NCBI GenBank assembly: GCA_900317755.1
Contig: ONHZ01000016.1
Span: forward strand, 1-58,818
Source: an uncultured Lachnospiraceae bacterium
Lineage (GTDB): Bacteria > Bacillota > Clostridia > Lachnospirales > Lachnospiraceae
DNA length: 58,818 bases
Direction: 5' to 3'
Shown here: positions 45,410 through 53,981 of the stretch, piece after piece
Numbering within the stretch: position 1 is the first letter of the stretch
How the letters are laid out: every line of letters starts with the position of its first letter
The notes under the pieces: model-generated
Seen by the model: only the letters and a program-made list of their open reading frames with translations
What the model was told of the DNA's origin: nothing
The model's database searches: none
Translations under genes and position numbers: made by a program

Positions 45410-46810
45410 TTGTCTAAAAAGCAGAAAGGAACTGAAACAGGGGGAATCTCTGAAAATTCAGAGGTTGTTGATCCAACAGAAAAGAAGGTTCCCAAAAAAC
45501 AGAAGAAAGTAAAGGAGCCGGCACAGAAGAAGCCGCCAAGGAGGCCTCCGCACTGGGAAAGGCTTGACAATACTGCAAATATTTTTCCTGTCATCGCAGG
45601 AGAAGAGATGACGAACACATACAGAATCAGTGTCGTCTTAAATGAAGAGGTTCAGCCGGAGCTTCTGCAGGAGGCTGTAAATATTGTGACGCCGAAGATT
45701 CCTGGCTTTTCCTATGGTCTTCGAAACGGATTTTTCTGGTATTATCTTGAAGAAATAGAGGATGAACCGCCAAAGATTGCTGAAGAGAGCACATATCCAT
45801 GCCGGCTCATACACTGGAACACGAAGAACCAGTATATGTTCCGTGTCACCTATTTTGGAAACAAGATAAATCTTGAGGCATTTCACGCACTTGCTGACGG
45901 CATGGGCGGAATAAACTTTATCCGCGAGCTTACTTACCAGTACCTCCGCCTTTCACATCCCGATCTTCGCAAAAAGCTTGGCGATGGGCTTTCTTCTGAG
46001 ACTTCTCTTGACAGAGAGGACAGTTTCGTAAAGAATTTTGAAAAGCGGTCAAAGAGTAATTACAAGCTGAACCGTGCGTTTATGTTTCGTGGTGAAAAGC
46101 TTCCGATGAAGGGCTTTGGCGTTGTTCATGGGATTATGTCTGTCTCAGAACTGAAGAGGATTTCCAGAGAGAAATATGGGATTTCCATTAATGAATATCT
46201 GATTACTGCTTTTATTTACAGTACATATAAGAGTCATAAGAATGCTGTTTCAAAGAGGCATCCGATCCGTGTGGCAGTTCCTGTAAATTTACGTCCGTTT
46301 TTTGAATCGGACACGACGAAGAATTTCTTCGTCATGGTTTCAGCCGAGTTTGCTCCGGAAAAGGAAGATTATTCTTTTGACGAGATAAAGTCTATTGTAC
46401 ACAAGAGTCTGAAGGAGCAGATTACAAAGGAAAATCTCGAGAAGACCTTTTCATTTGCGGTCTCAAACAGCAATAATATCATTGCAAAATTCGTGCCGCT
46501 GCCACTGAAAAACGGCGGCATGATGTTCTTCTACAATCTTGCGGCAAAAGCAAATACCACGACGATTACAAACATCGGAAACATCAAGCTGGAAGAAGAT
46601 TATAAGCCTTATGTTAAGATGTTCTACTGTATTCTGCCATTTTCTGTAGGACAGTACATGAAGGGAACCATCACCTCTTATGAGGATACGCTGGTGTTTA
46701 CGATAGGCTCTGCGTACAGAAATACAGCTGTTCAGGAGGGAATTTTCAGACAGCTGTCAAAGGATGGTGTGACTGTAAAGATTGAGACGAACGGGGTTTA
46801 TTATGAGTAA
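45410..46810 (+). CDS. Condensation-domain-like acyltransferase (alcohol acetyltransferase superfamily)
   Basis: 466 residues. The motif HALADGMGG (context FHALADGMGGINFI) fits the HXXXDG active-site pattern of CoA-dependent acyltransferases and NRPS condensation domains, and RVAVPVNLRPFF and the C-terminal FTIGSAYRNTAVQE support that fold. The first 50 residues are basic and Pro/Lys-rich. The substrate is unknown. The start is TTG after AGGGGGAG. Its stop overlaps the next gene, a zinc-ribbon membrane protein, and the pair looks like a conserved two-gene unit, perhaps acylating a membrane or surface compound. Confidence 0.75.
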   Translation: MSKKQKGTETGGISENSEVVDPTEKKVPKKQKKVKEPAQKKPPRRPPHWERLDNTANIFPVIAGEEMTNTYRISVVLNEEVQPELLQEAVNIVTPKIPGFSYGLRNGFFWYYLEEIEDEPPKIAEESTYPCRLIHWNTKNQYMFRVTYFGNKINLEAFHALADGMGGINFIRELTYQYLRLSHPDLRKKLGDGLSSETSLDREDSFVKNFEKRSKSNYKLNRAFMFRGEKLPMKGFGVVHGIMSVSELKRISREKYGISINEYLITAFIYSTYKSHKNAVSKRHPIRVAVPVNLRPFFESDTTKNFFVMVSAEFAPEKEDYSFDEIKSIVHKSLKEQITKENLEKTFSFAVSNSNNIIAKFVPLPLKNGGMMFFYNLAAKANTTTITNIGNIKLEEDYKPYVKMFYCILPFSVGQYMKGTITSYEDTLVFTIGSAYRNTAVQEGIFRQLSKDGVTVKIETNGVYYE

Positions 46811-47486
46811 GAAATGCACGCATTGTAATATTATTGTTCTTGATGATACGGAGTACTGCCCATTCTGCCACCATGTACTTCAGAAGGAAGAAAATGGAAC
46901 CCATCAGACTGAGGTGAAGAACCGTTATCCGGATATTGCCGAAACAGTTCGAAGAGTCAGCATCGCAAGGAGAATTCTTCTATATTTAGCAGTTGCAATC
47001 GGCGTCATCTGCCTATTTACAAACTACAGGACGTATGATGGATTACTCTGGTCACTAATTGTAATATATGGTCTTATTTATGCGGTTATTATTGTGTCGT
47101 TATTTTCTAGTGAAAAGCTTGGAGCGTATGGGAAAGTCGGGTGGACGTCGTTCTTCGCTCTCATCTATACTGTTGTGATTGATCTGGTTTTCGGATTCAC
47201 GAGATGGTCAATCACATACATTCTGCCATCATGGCTCATAGTCATAAATGCGATTCTGGTCATCTTCATGATTGTCGACCATGCGAAATTTCAGTCGTAC
47301 ATACTTCATGAATTTTATATCGTCGTAATGAACGTTGTCCTTTTTATCCTTATCCGTGTCGGACTCTTAAAGCAGGTAGCCGTTGCGGAAGTCGCACTCA
47401 TGATGTCAATCCTCATCTTTCTCGGTATCCTGATTCTCGGCGGTCGCGCAGCACACACCGAAATTGCGAGGAGATTTCATATCTAA
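46803..47486 (+). CDS. Zinc-ribbon, multi-pass membrane protein (DUF6320-like)
   Basis: 227 residues. The N-terminus is a four-cysteine zinc ribbon, CTHC and CPFC (MSKKCTHCNIIVLDDTEYC then PFC). After a charged linker come about six hydrophobic helices (ILLYLAVAIGVICLF, LIVIYGLIYAVIIVSLF, and others). Function unknown. The ATG at 46803 overlaps the end of the acyltransferase gene by eight bases; the frame extends 21 bases further upstream without a good start. It may anchor or regulate its partner. Confidence 0.72.
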   Translation: MSKKCTHCNIIVLDDTEYCPFCHHVLQKEENGTHQTEVKNRYPDIAETVRRVSIARRILLYLAVAIGVICLFTNYRTYDGLLWSLIVIYGLIYAVIIVSLFSSEKLGAYGKVGWTSFFALIYTVVIDLVFGFTRWSITYILPSWLIVINAILVIFMIVDHAKFQSYILHEFYIVVMNVVLFILIRVGLLKQVAVAEVALMMSILIFLGILILGGRAAHTEIARRFHI

Positions 47487-47499
47487 TCTCAGAAAACGA

Positions 47500-47689
47500 A
47501 TATCAGAAATTGAAAAACGCCCGCTAACTAGCAAAAACTCTGACTCGGACGTTGGTGCTTAGAGGAAAGCAATCAGGACTTCGTCATTCAGCAAGGCTGA
47601 ATGCCACCTCATTGCATACACCACTGCGTCGGTCACGAAGCGAGAGCGGGTTTTTGCGTTAGCGGGACTAATTTTTCAATTTCTGATAT
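47500..47689 (+). repeat. Nested palindromic intergenic element, copy D
   Basis: Outer arms of 18 bases, ATATCAGAAATTGAAAAA (47500-47517) and its exact complement at 47672-47689. Inside them CCCGCTAAC (47520-47528) pairs with GTTAGCGGG (47658-47666), then the family core GACTCGGACGTTGGTGCTT (from 47542) and CTGCGTCGGTCACGAAGCG with GCGGGTTTTT. It lies between two convergent genes and has A and T tracts on both sides, as expected of a bidirectional terminator. Confidence 0.85.
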
Positions 47690-47695
47690 GTAAAT

Positions 47696-48916
47696 TTAGT
47701 TTAAATGTGAAATATCCGCGTACTGAGGTACGCCGTTTTTGAATACGGTCTGGTTCTCGCCCATGATGAGCGGCTCAGCATAGTCGAAGAATGCGTTTTC
47801 AATGTAAGGCGCATTTTTATTTATGAATTCATCGGGGAGTGCTTTGACCTGATTTGCGACTTCTGAAACGTCGGCGAGGGCGCATTCCACCTTATATGGA
47901 GAATCTGATTTTCTCTCAAGTGAGAGCATCATTCCAGAGATGTCGTCAGTAGCAGCTTCGATACCATTTTCTCCAAGCATAAAGGATTCATCAATGTCAG
48001 TCTTTGAGGAGATGTGAGCACTGCAGCGCTGAAGGACATTCAGCTCAATAGAGCGGACCTTTATTCCGATTTCTGATTTGAGCTTGTTTTCTAAGATCTT
48101 TCCAACACCCATCAGCTGAATATGTCCGAATTCATCGACAGTATTTCCCTCTGCAGAGATGTAGTTTCCCTGGCTGTCTCTTATTCCCTCAGAAACTGCA
48201 AGGATTACACTATCCTTGCTCTTCAGGAGGTTCTTTGTCCGTCTGATGCAGTCCTCCATCGAGAAAGCTCTTTCCGGAACATAGACAAGATCCGGCCCTT
48301 CGATGCAACTGTTTTTTGAAAGAATGGAGGATGCAGTCAAGAATCCAGAATCTCGCCCCATTATTTCAACTACTGTAATACTCTTTATTGGATAAATAGA
48401 AGAATCATAATAGATTTCAGTCATTGCAGAAGCAACAAATTTTGCGGCCGAGCCAAAGCCTGGGGTATGGTCGGTAATCACTAAGTCATTATCTATCGTC
48501 TTTGGCAGGCCGATAATCTTGACGTCAGAACCTTTGTCCTCGGCATAGGCGGAGAGCTTTGCGACGGTATCCATCGAGTCATTGCCGCCAATATAGAAAA
48601 ATGTGTCAATGTCATATTTGTCAAAGGTATTGAAAATCTGCTCATAGAGGCTGTCTGCATTCTCTTTTGGAAGCTTGTAGCGGCAGGAGCCTAAGTACAT
48701 GGCAGGGGTTATTTTCAAAACGTTTATGAATTCATCCGAATGTCTTTCATCTGAAAATTCAATGAAATGCTCGCGCATGACGCCTTCAATTCCATGCAGT
48801 GCGCCATAGATTTTGTCGAAAGCCTTGTATTTATTGTTTCCTGAAAGCAGGCCAGCGATTGTGGCATTGATTGCGACTGTTGGGCCGCCTGACTGGGCGA
48901 CAAGACAATTTTTCAT
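47696..48916 (-). CDS. 6-phosphofructokinase, PPi-dependent type
   Basis: 406 residues. PFK motifs: AQSGGPTVAINATIAG, YIGGNDSMDT and GLPKTIDNDL, and VEIMGRDSGFLTA. The Asp in GGND(S) at the place of Gly104 of E. coli PfkA and the Lys in PKTIDND at the place of Gly124 are the two changes that mark pyrophosphate-using PFKs. It phosphorylates fructose 6-phosphate, reversibly if PPi-linked. AGGAG precedes the start on the minus strand. It is a single-gene unit, ending in the structured element shared with the convergent neighbour. Confidence 0.9.
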   Translation of the reverse strand: MKNCLVAQSGGPTVAINATIAGLLSGNNKYKAFDKIYGALHGIEGVMREHFIEFSDERHSDEFINVLKITPAMYLGSCRYKLPKENADSLYEQIFNTFDKYDIDTFFYIGGNDSMDTVAKLSAYAEDKGSDVKIIGLPKTIDNDLVITDHTPGFGSAAKFVASAMTEIYYDSSIYPIKSITVVEIMGRDSGFLTASSILSKNSCIEGPDLVYVPERAFSMEDCIRRTKNLLKSKDSVILAVSEGIRDSQGNYISAEGNTVDEFGHIQLMGVGKILENKLKSEIGIKVRSIELNVLQRCSAHISSKTDIDESFMLGENGIEAATDDISGMMLSLERKSDSPYKVECALADVSEVANQVKALPDEFINKNAPYIENAFFDYAEPLIMGENQTVFKNGVPQYADISHLN

Positions 48917-49027
48917 AAGTTCTCCTAAAATTTTAGTTCACAAAATATTTCATTTTTATTTTAAATATTTATTTACTAATTGCAACAGAAATAATAAAAT
49001 TTATGGGATGAATTTGGATAAAATGAT

Positions 49028-49056
49028 TTGTGATTTTACTGAAAATAGTATAAGAT
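49028..49056 (+). promoter_or_regulatory. Promoter of the acidic membrane protein-clpC operon
   Basis: TTGTGA (49028-49033), 17 bases, TAAGAT (49051-49056), 27 bases ahead of the start codon. Confidence 0.5.
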
Positions 49057-49082
49057 AAAAACAAAAAATTTAGAGGTTTATC

Positions 49083-51074
49083 ATGCAGCGTAGAAAATCA
49101 GTAGCTCTTGCAGTTATTTTAGCACTCACACTTTTTCTTTTCCCGGGAAGCCTTACAGCAAATGCGGCAACCGGATCGCTAGGGATTTCAAATCGTACGC
49201 CTTCTATTGGCGATACAGTCACAGTTACAGTTTCAGCAGATTCAGCTCCAACTCTTACATTTACATCAAAGCTTCTTTCTGCTGACTCAGTTTCAGGAGG
49301 AACTGTCAGTGGGAATACAATTAAGTTCAATTCCACTACAGGATCGGTTACCTTTTCTTTGAAGTCGGCAGGTGATGCTGAACTTATTCTTAATGCAGGG
49401 AATACAAAGGTTTCTTCCGCCACTGTAAATATTTCAGAGAAAGCAGCTGCTGCAGATACGACGACTACTGATACGACACAGACAGAAGATACAGCAGACC
49501 AGACGACTACAGATGAGACTCCTGCTGATGCTGCACCATCAGGAGCTGCATCAGGCGCGGCATCTGGTGCAGAGACAGCACCTGCTGAGGATGTAGCTGC
49601 TCCTGTAGATAAGAGTTATTCAGCTACTGCAGATTCCGTTACAGGAGCGAATGGTATTACAGTTTCCGTAGTAAATGCCGAGACGATTCCTGCATGCTTT
49701 ACTGAGACGACATTGCCGAATACAGATGCTTCTCCTGCTGTTTACCAGTTTGCTGGTTTTCCGAATGCATTTTATTATTTCTATGGTACAAATGATGATT
49801 ATGGCGAAGACTGGTATGAAATTGATACGGACACAGGCATCGTTGCTCTTACCAATATTGATTTAGTAAATGCATACAATTCTCTTGCTACTGCAGGTAC
49901 GAATACTACCTCAGACTCAAATGATAAAGATAATGGATCATTCATTTCAAAGCTTGTCAGTGAATGGAATAATATGAGCTCTACCAACAAAATTATGGTA
50001 GTCATTGCTATTGCTGTAATCGTCATTATTATCATTATTGTGATCAGCATGATCGCATCGGGCCGACACAAAGATGATGGTGACGAATCTGATGATGACG
50101 AGGATGATTCAGAGGATGAGGAAGAAGACGATGAGTCTGATGATGATGAAGATGAAGAAGATTCTGAGGATGACAGGAAATTAGAAAAGGAAAAGAAAAA
50201 ACAGCAGAAGCAGCTCGAAAAAGAAAATAAGAAACGTGAAAAGGAACAGGCTAAGGCTGAAAGGCTCAAAGAAAAGGAAAGAAAGAAAGCTGAAAAGGAA
50301 GAGCTTCTGAATTATGATGAAGATGAAGACTCAGATGAAGACGAGTCTGAGGAAGACGATGAGACAGAATATTCTGAAGCTGAACCATCATCAAGAGGAT
50401 CGGAGACAAAGTCTCAGGATAATGAATACAAACCTGATAAGACACAGGTTCTCCCTAATGTAAAGGACATCCGTGAAAAAATCAAAGAGGATGAAAGCGA
50501 AGGAAGGAATCCTTATATTGCAAACTATGCCGATACAAAGGCAGAGGCATTAGTTGGAAATGAAAAATCGACAAATGGCTATAATGATGCCGAGGCAAAG
50601 CGTGCATTATTCTGGGCAAGAAAGAATTTCTACAGCGAAGAGAATCTGAATGGGGAAAAGGAAGACAAGCAGCTGAACAGCCGTTATGCCAGAAGCGTAA
50701 AGTCTGTAAAGACCGTTCAGAAAGAGGAGAAGGAAGCTGCAGAAGAAAAGGTTCAGAATGAAAAGATTGCAAAGGCACTGTATCCTTCTGAAGATGACGG
50801 TGAGAAGGTTGTTGAACCAGACGAAAAGAATATCTTTGTTCCGAAGGATATGGTCATCAAGAAAAATAAGAAACAGCAGGTTTATAGCGATTACAATGTT
50901 ATGAATCCTGAAGAACCAGCTGCTGAACAGACTGAGACACAGAAGCCTGATACAACATCTGTTACAAAGACTGAACCAAAGGCTGAAACCCATAAGAATA
51001 ATAAGAAGAATGGTGGCAATGGCGGTTCATCCGGCTCATCAGACATTGATATTATTGATTTTAACGATTTGTGA
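49083..51074 (+). CDS. Secreted/membrane-anchored protein with Ig-like ectodomain and long charged cytoplasmic tail
   Basis: 663 residues, not recognised as a known family. A signal peptide (RRKSVALAVILALTLFLFP, cleavage near ANAA) is followed by a beta-rich Ig/cohesin-like domain (about 30-125), a Thr/Ala/Glu-rich linker (125-180), a second small domain with YFYGTNDDYGEDWYEIDTD (about 215-260), one membrane helix (about 303-325), an Asp/Glu tract (330-365), a Lys/Glu coiled-coil-like stretch (366-405), another acidic tract and a disordered C-terminus ending in IDIIDFNDL. The outside-in layout suggests a surface sensor or an anchor for cytoplasmic proteins. The gene ends 17 bases before clpC, so it is co-transcribed with it. 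Confidence 0.8.
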   Translation: MQRRKSVALAVILALTLFLFPGSLTANAATGSLGISNRTPSIGDTVTVTVSADSAPTLTFTSKLLSADSVSGGTVSGNTIKFNSTTGSVTFSLKSAGDAELILNAGNTKVSSATVNISEKAAAADTTTTDTTQTEDTADQTTTDETPADAAPSGAASGAASGAETAPAEDVAAPVDKSYSATADSVTGANGITVSVVNAETIPACFTETTLPNTDASPAVYQFAGFPNAFYYFYGTNDDYGEDWYEIDTDTGIVALTNIDLVNAYNSLATAGTNTTSDSNDKDNGSFISKLVSEWNNMSSTNKIMVVIAIAVIVIIIIIVISMIASGRHKDDGDESDDDEDDSEDEEEDDESDDDEDEEDSEDDRKLEKEKKKQQKQLEKENKKREKEQAKAERLKEKERKKAEKEELLNYDEDEDSDEDESEEDDETEYSEAEPSSRGSETKSQDNEYKPDKTQVLPNVKDIREKIKEDESEGRNPYIANYADTKAEALVGNEKSTNGYNDAEAKRALFWARKNFYSEENLNGEKEDKQLNSRYARSVKSVKTVQKEEKEAAEEKVQNEKIAKALYPSEDDGEKVVEPDEKNIFVPKDMVIKKNKKQQVYSDYNVMNPEEPAAEQTETQKPDTTSVTKTEPKAETHKNNKKNGGNGGSSGSSDIDIIDFNDL

Positions 51075-51091
51075 TTTGAGGTTTTATTACT

Positions 51092-53536
51092 ATGAAATAT
51101 TCTGCGCAGGCAGATTCAGCCATTACATATGCAAAGCGCATTTCAAAGAAACTAAAGCATAATTACATTGGAACGGAGCATTTACTACTTGGACTTACGC
51201 ACATTAAGGAATCAATTTCGGCAGGAGTTCTTGCAAATAATGGTGTCACTGAGGAGAATCTTCTTTCTCTTATTGACGAACTCATTAAGCCTGATACGGA
51301 TATCGTCGTCCAGGAAAAAGATGGTCTTACGCCAAAATTTAATTACATTCTTGAGCAGGCAGAAGATGAGGCTGCACTTTCCGAACTTGAAGAAATCGGA
51401 ACGGAGCATATTCTGATTGCCATCATAAAGACGCCTGACTGCGCTGCCACGAGGCTTCTTGCTTCGATGAATGTAAACTTCCAGAAAATGTTCAATGACA
51501 TTGTTGTTTCTATGGGACAGAGCGGAGTTACTTACCGTGATGAATCCATGCGAAAGGCAAGGCAGGAACAGAGGAATTACAACAGACCTTCTCTTCTGGA
51601 GCAGTATTCCAGGAATCTTTCAGAGCTTGCAAGAAACGGCGAATTAGATCCGATTATTGGGCGTGAAAAAGAAATCGAAAGAGTAATTGAGATACTCTCT
51701 CGACGCGGTAAGAATAATCCGTGCCTGATCGGTGAGCCTGGCGTCGGCAAGACGGCTATTGTAGAAGGTCTTGCTGAAAAGATTGTGACAGGTATGGTGC
51801 CGGACAGCGTGCGTGATAAGGAAATACTTACACTTGATCTTTCTGGAATTGTTGCCGGAACAAAGTACCGTGGTGAATTCGAAGAGAGAATCAAGAATAT
51901 TATGAATGAAGTCATCGAAGATGGCGATGTCATATTATTCATAGATGAGATTCATACGCTGATTGGTGCAGGCGGAGCAGAAGGCTCCATTGATGCAGCA
52001 AATATATTAAAGCCAGCAATGGCGCGTGGTGAGATTCAGATTATAGGTGCGACGACGATTTCTGAATACCACAAATATGTCGAAAAGGACGCCGCCCTTG
52101 AGAGACGTCTCCAGCCAGTCATGGTTGAAGAGCCGACAGTTGATGAGACTAAAGAAATCTTAAAGGGCATACGAAAGCAATATGAAGACCATCATAAGGT
52201 TGAGATTACTGATGAAGCAATCGATGCCTGTGCTGAGATGTCAAAGAGATACATAAGCGACAGATTCTTACCAGACAAGGCAATAGACCTTATGGATGAA
52301 GCCGCTGCAAAGAAACGTCTTTCTACTTCGAAGAATACCGACAAGATTTTCCTTATGGAAAAGGACTTAAAGGCAAAGGATGAGGAATTCGAGAAAGCCC
52401 TTCAGGAATCCCGCTATGACGATGCTTCTGCCATCAGGAAAGAAAAGCTTGAAGAAGAAGCAGAGATTGCCAAGGAACAGAAGAAATACGAGCGCTCAGT
52501 TTCAAGAAAGAAGCTTGTCCTTGGAGCTGACGATGTTGCAAATGTAGTCGCACTCTGGACGAAGATTCCGGTTTCAAGGATTTCTGAATCTGAGAATTCG
52601 AGACTTACAAATCTTGAGAAGATTCTTCATAAGAGAATCATTGGCCAGGAAGAGGCTGTTTCTGCAGTTGCACGTGCCGTAAGACGTGGCCGTGTCGGAC
52701 TGAAGGATCCGAACAGGCCTGTTGGCTCATTCTTATTTCTAGGACCTACCGGTGTAGGAAAGACTGAGATTTCAAAGGCGCTTGCTGAAGCGGTTTTTGG
52801 TTCTGAAGAGAATATGATCAGAGTTGACATGACTGAATACATGGAAAAGCAGTCAGTCGCAAAGATGATCGGTTCGCCTCCAGGATATGTAGGATATGAA
52901 GAAGGCGGTCAGCTTGCAGAAAAGGTAAGGCGTCATCCTTATTCAGTCATTCTCTTTGATGAGATTGAGAAGGCGCATCCTGATGTATTCAATGTACTGC
53001 TCCAGGTACTCGATGACGGTCGTATTACCGATTCGCAGGGGCGTAAAATCGACTTTAAAAATACGATTATCATCATGACTTCAAATGCCGGTGCAAAGGA
53101 GATCATGGAGCCAAAGCACTTGGGCTTTGATGCGGATGAATCTGAAAAATCCGATTATGAATTTATGAAGAACCGTGTCATGGACGAGCTGAAGCATTCT
53201 TTTAAGCCGGAGTTCTTAAACAGAATCGATGAAACTGTTGTATTCAAGGCACTTTCAAAGGATGATCTGAAAAAGATTGTACGTCTTCAGACGAAGAAAC
53301 TCGAGAAACGCTGTATGGAAGAGCTTGGCTTTACCCTTATCATCAGACCGTCTGCAGAGGATTATATTCTGGAGAAGTCCTATGATAAGAAATTCGGTGC
53401 CCGTCCGATCAGAAGAAAGATTCAGACTGATATTGAAGATCCACTTTCTGAACTTATTCTGTCGAAGAAGGACATTACAGGACAGACTATTTACTGTACA
53501 GTGAAAGACGGAAAGATTGTATTTAAGGATAAATAA
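51092..53536 (+). CDS. clpC: ATP-dependent Clp protease ATP-binding subunit ClpC
   Basis: 814 residues. N-terminal Clp repeat domain (two repeats, NYIGTEHLLLGL and EIGTEHILIAI), first AAA+ module with GEPGVGKT at 214-221, a middle UVR-type segment (KDEEFEKALQESRYDDASAI) and second AAA+ module with GPTGVGKT at 551-558 and the C-terminal D2-small domain. ClpC unfolds substrates for ClpP. In Bacillus clpC is controlled by CtsR together with mcsA and mcsB. None of those genes is present here and no CtsR heptad repeat was noticed. It lies in an operon with an acidic membrane protein upstream and radA downstream. Confidence 0.95.
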   Translation: MKYSAQADSAITYAKRISKKLKHNYIGTEHLLLGLTHIKESISAGVLANNGVTEENLLSLIDELIKPDTDIVVQEKDGLTPKFNYILEQAEDEAALSELEEIGTEHILIAIIKTPDCAATRLLASMNVNFQKMFNDIVVSMGQSGVTYRDESMRKARQEQRNYNRPSLLEQYSRNLSELARNGELDPIIGREKEIERVIEILSRRGKNNPCLIGEPGVGKTAIVEGLAEKIVTGMVPDSVRDKEILTLDLSGIVAGTKYRGEFEERIKNIMNEVIEDGDVILFIDEIHTLIGAGGAEGSIDAANILKPAMARGEIQIIGATTISEYHKYVEKDAALERRLQPVMVEEPTVDETKEILKGIRKQYEDHHKVEITDEAIDACAEMSKRYISDRFLPDKAIDLMDEAAAKKRLSTSKNTDKIFLMEKDLKAKDEEFEKALQESRYDDASAIRKEKLEEEAEIAKEQKKYERSVSRKKLVLGADDVANVVALWTKIPVSRISESENSRLTNLEKILHKRIIGQEEAVSAVARAVRRGRVGLKDPNRPVGSFLFLGPTGVGKTEISKALAEAVFGSEENMIRVDMTEYMEKQSVAKMIGSPPGYVGYEEGGQLAEKVRRHPYSVILFDEIEKAHPDVFNVLLQVLDDGRITDSQGRKIDFKNTIIIMTSNAGAKEIMEPKHLGFDADESEKSDYEFMKNRVMDELKHSFKPEFLNRIDETVVFKALSKDDLKKIVRLQTKKLEKRCMEELGFTLIIRPSAEDYILEKSYDKKFGARPIRRKIQTDIEDPLSELILSKKDITGQTIYCTVKDGKIVFKDK

Positions 53537-53569
53537 TATTTCACATTCAATAGATTACGGAGGTTAGTT

Positions 53570-53980
53570 ATGGCTGCAGTTAGTGAACTTATTCGTGTAG
53601 AGGATGACGGAACACTTAGTTTCGGCGATTATACGAAGAAGGAAAAGACAAAAAAGAGTGATTTCAAGGCAAATGGAGGAATCTACAAGGTAAAGACATT
53701 TAATGAGATTACTCGTCTTGAATGCGATGATGAATTTGTATTCGAGTCTGATCCGGGCACAGCTGTATTTCATTTTTTATCAAAGGATGACGGTGTTTCT
53801 TTCGAGGTCGAGGGTCCTGAGGATGCTGATATCACTGTAGGTCTTGAGCCTGAAGCAGAATACGATATCGTCATCAATGGCACAGATTCAGGCAAGATGA
53901 AGACAAATCTAGGCGGAAAGCTCACGATTTCTGTTGAGCTTGGCGACAAGACAGCAAAGGTTGATATTAAGAAAGCCTGA
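53570..53980 (+). CDS. Conserved protein of unknown function between clpC and radA
   Basis: 136 residues, acidic, beta-rich by eye (GTLSFGDYTKKEKTKKSDF, GGIYKVKTFNEITRLECDDEFVF in two parts, VEGPEDADITVGLEPEAEYDIVI). It has no signal peptide or membrane segment. Similar Clostridia proteins carry the database name endosialidase, which I regard as unreliable for so small a protein. It sits in the clpC-radA operon, with GGAGG before the ATG, and its stop lies one base before the radA start, so a role linked to proteolysis or stress is possible but not shown. Confidence 0.75.
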   Translation: MAAVSELIRVEDDGTLSFGDYTKKEKTKKSDFKANGGIYKVKTFNEITRLECDDEFVFESDPGTAVFHFLSKDDGVSFEVEGPEDADITVGLEPEAEYDIVINGTDSGKMKTNLGGKLTISVELGDKTAKVDIKKA

Positions 53981-53981
53981 T

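Noticed and set aside
53570-53980. Endosialidase annotation
   Set aside because: A 136-residue acidic protein has no room for a glycosidase domain and shows no catalytic motif.
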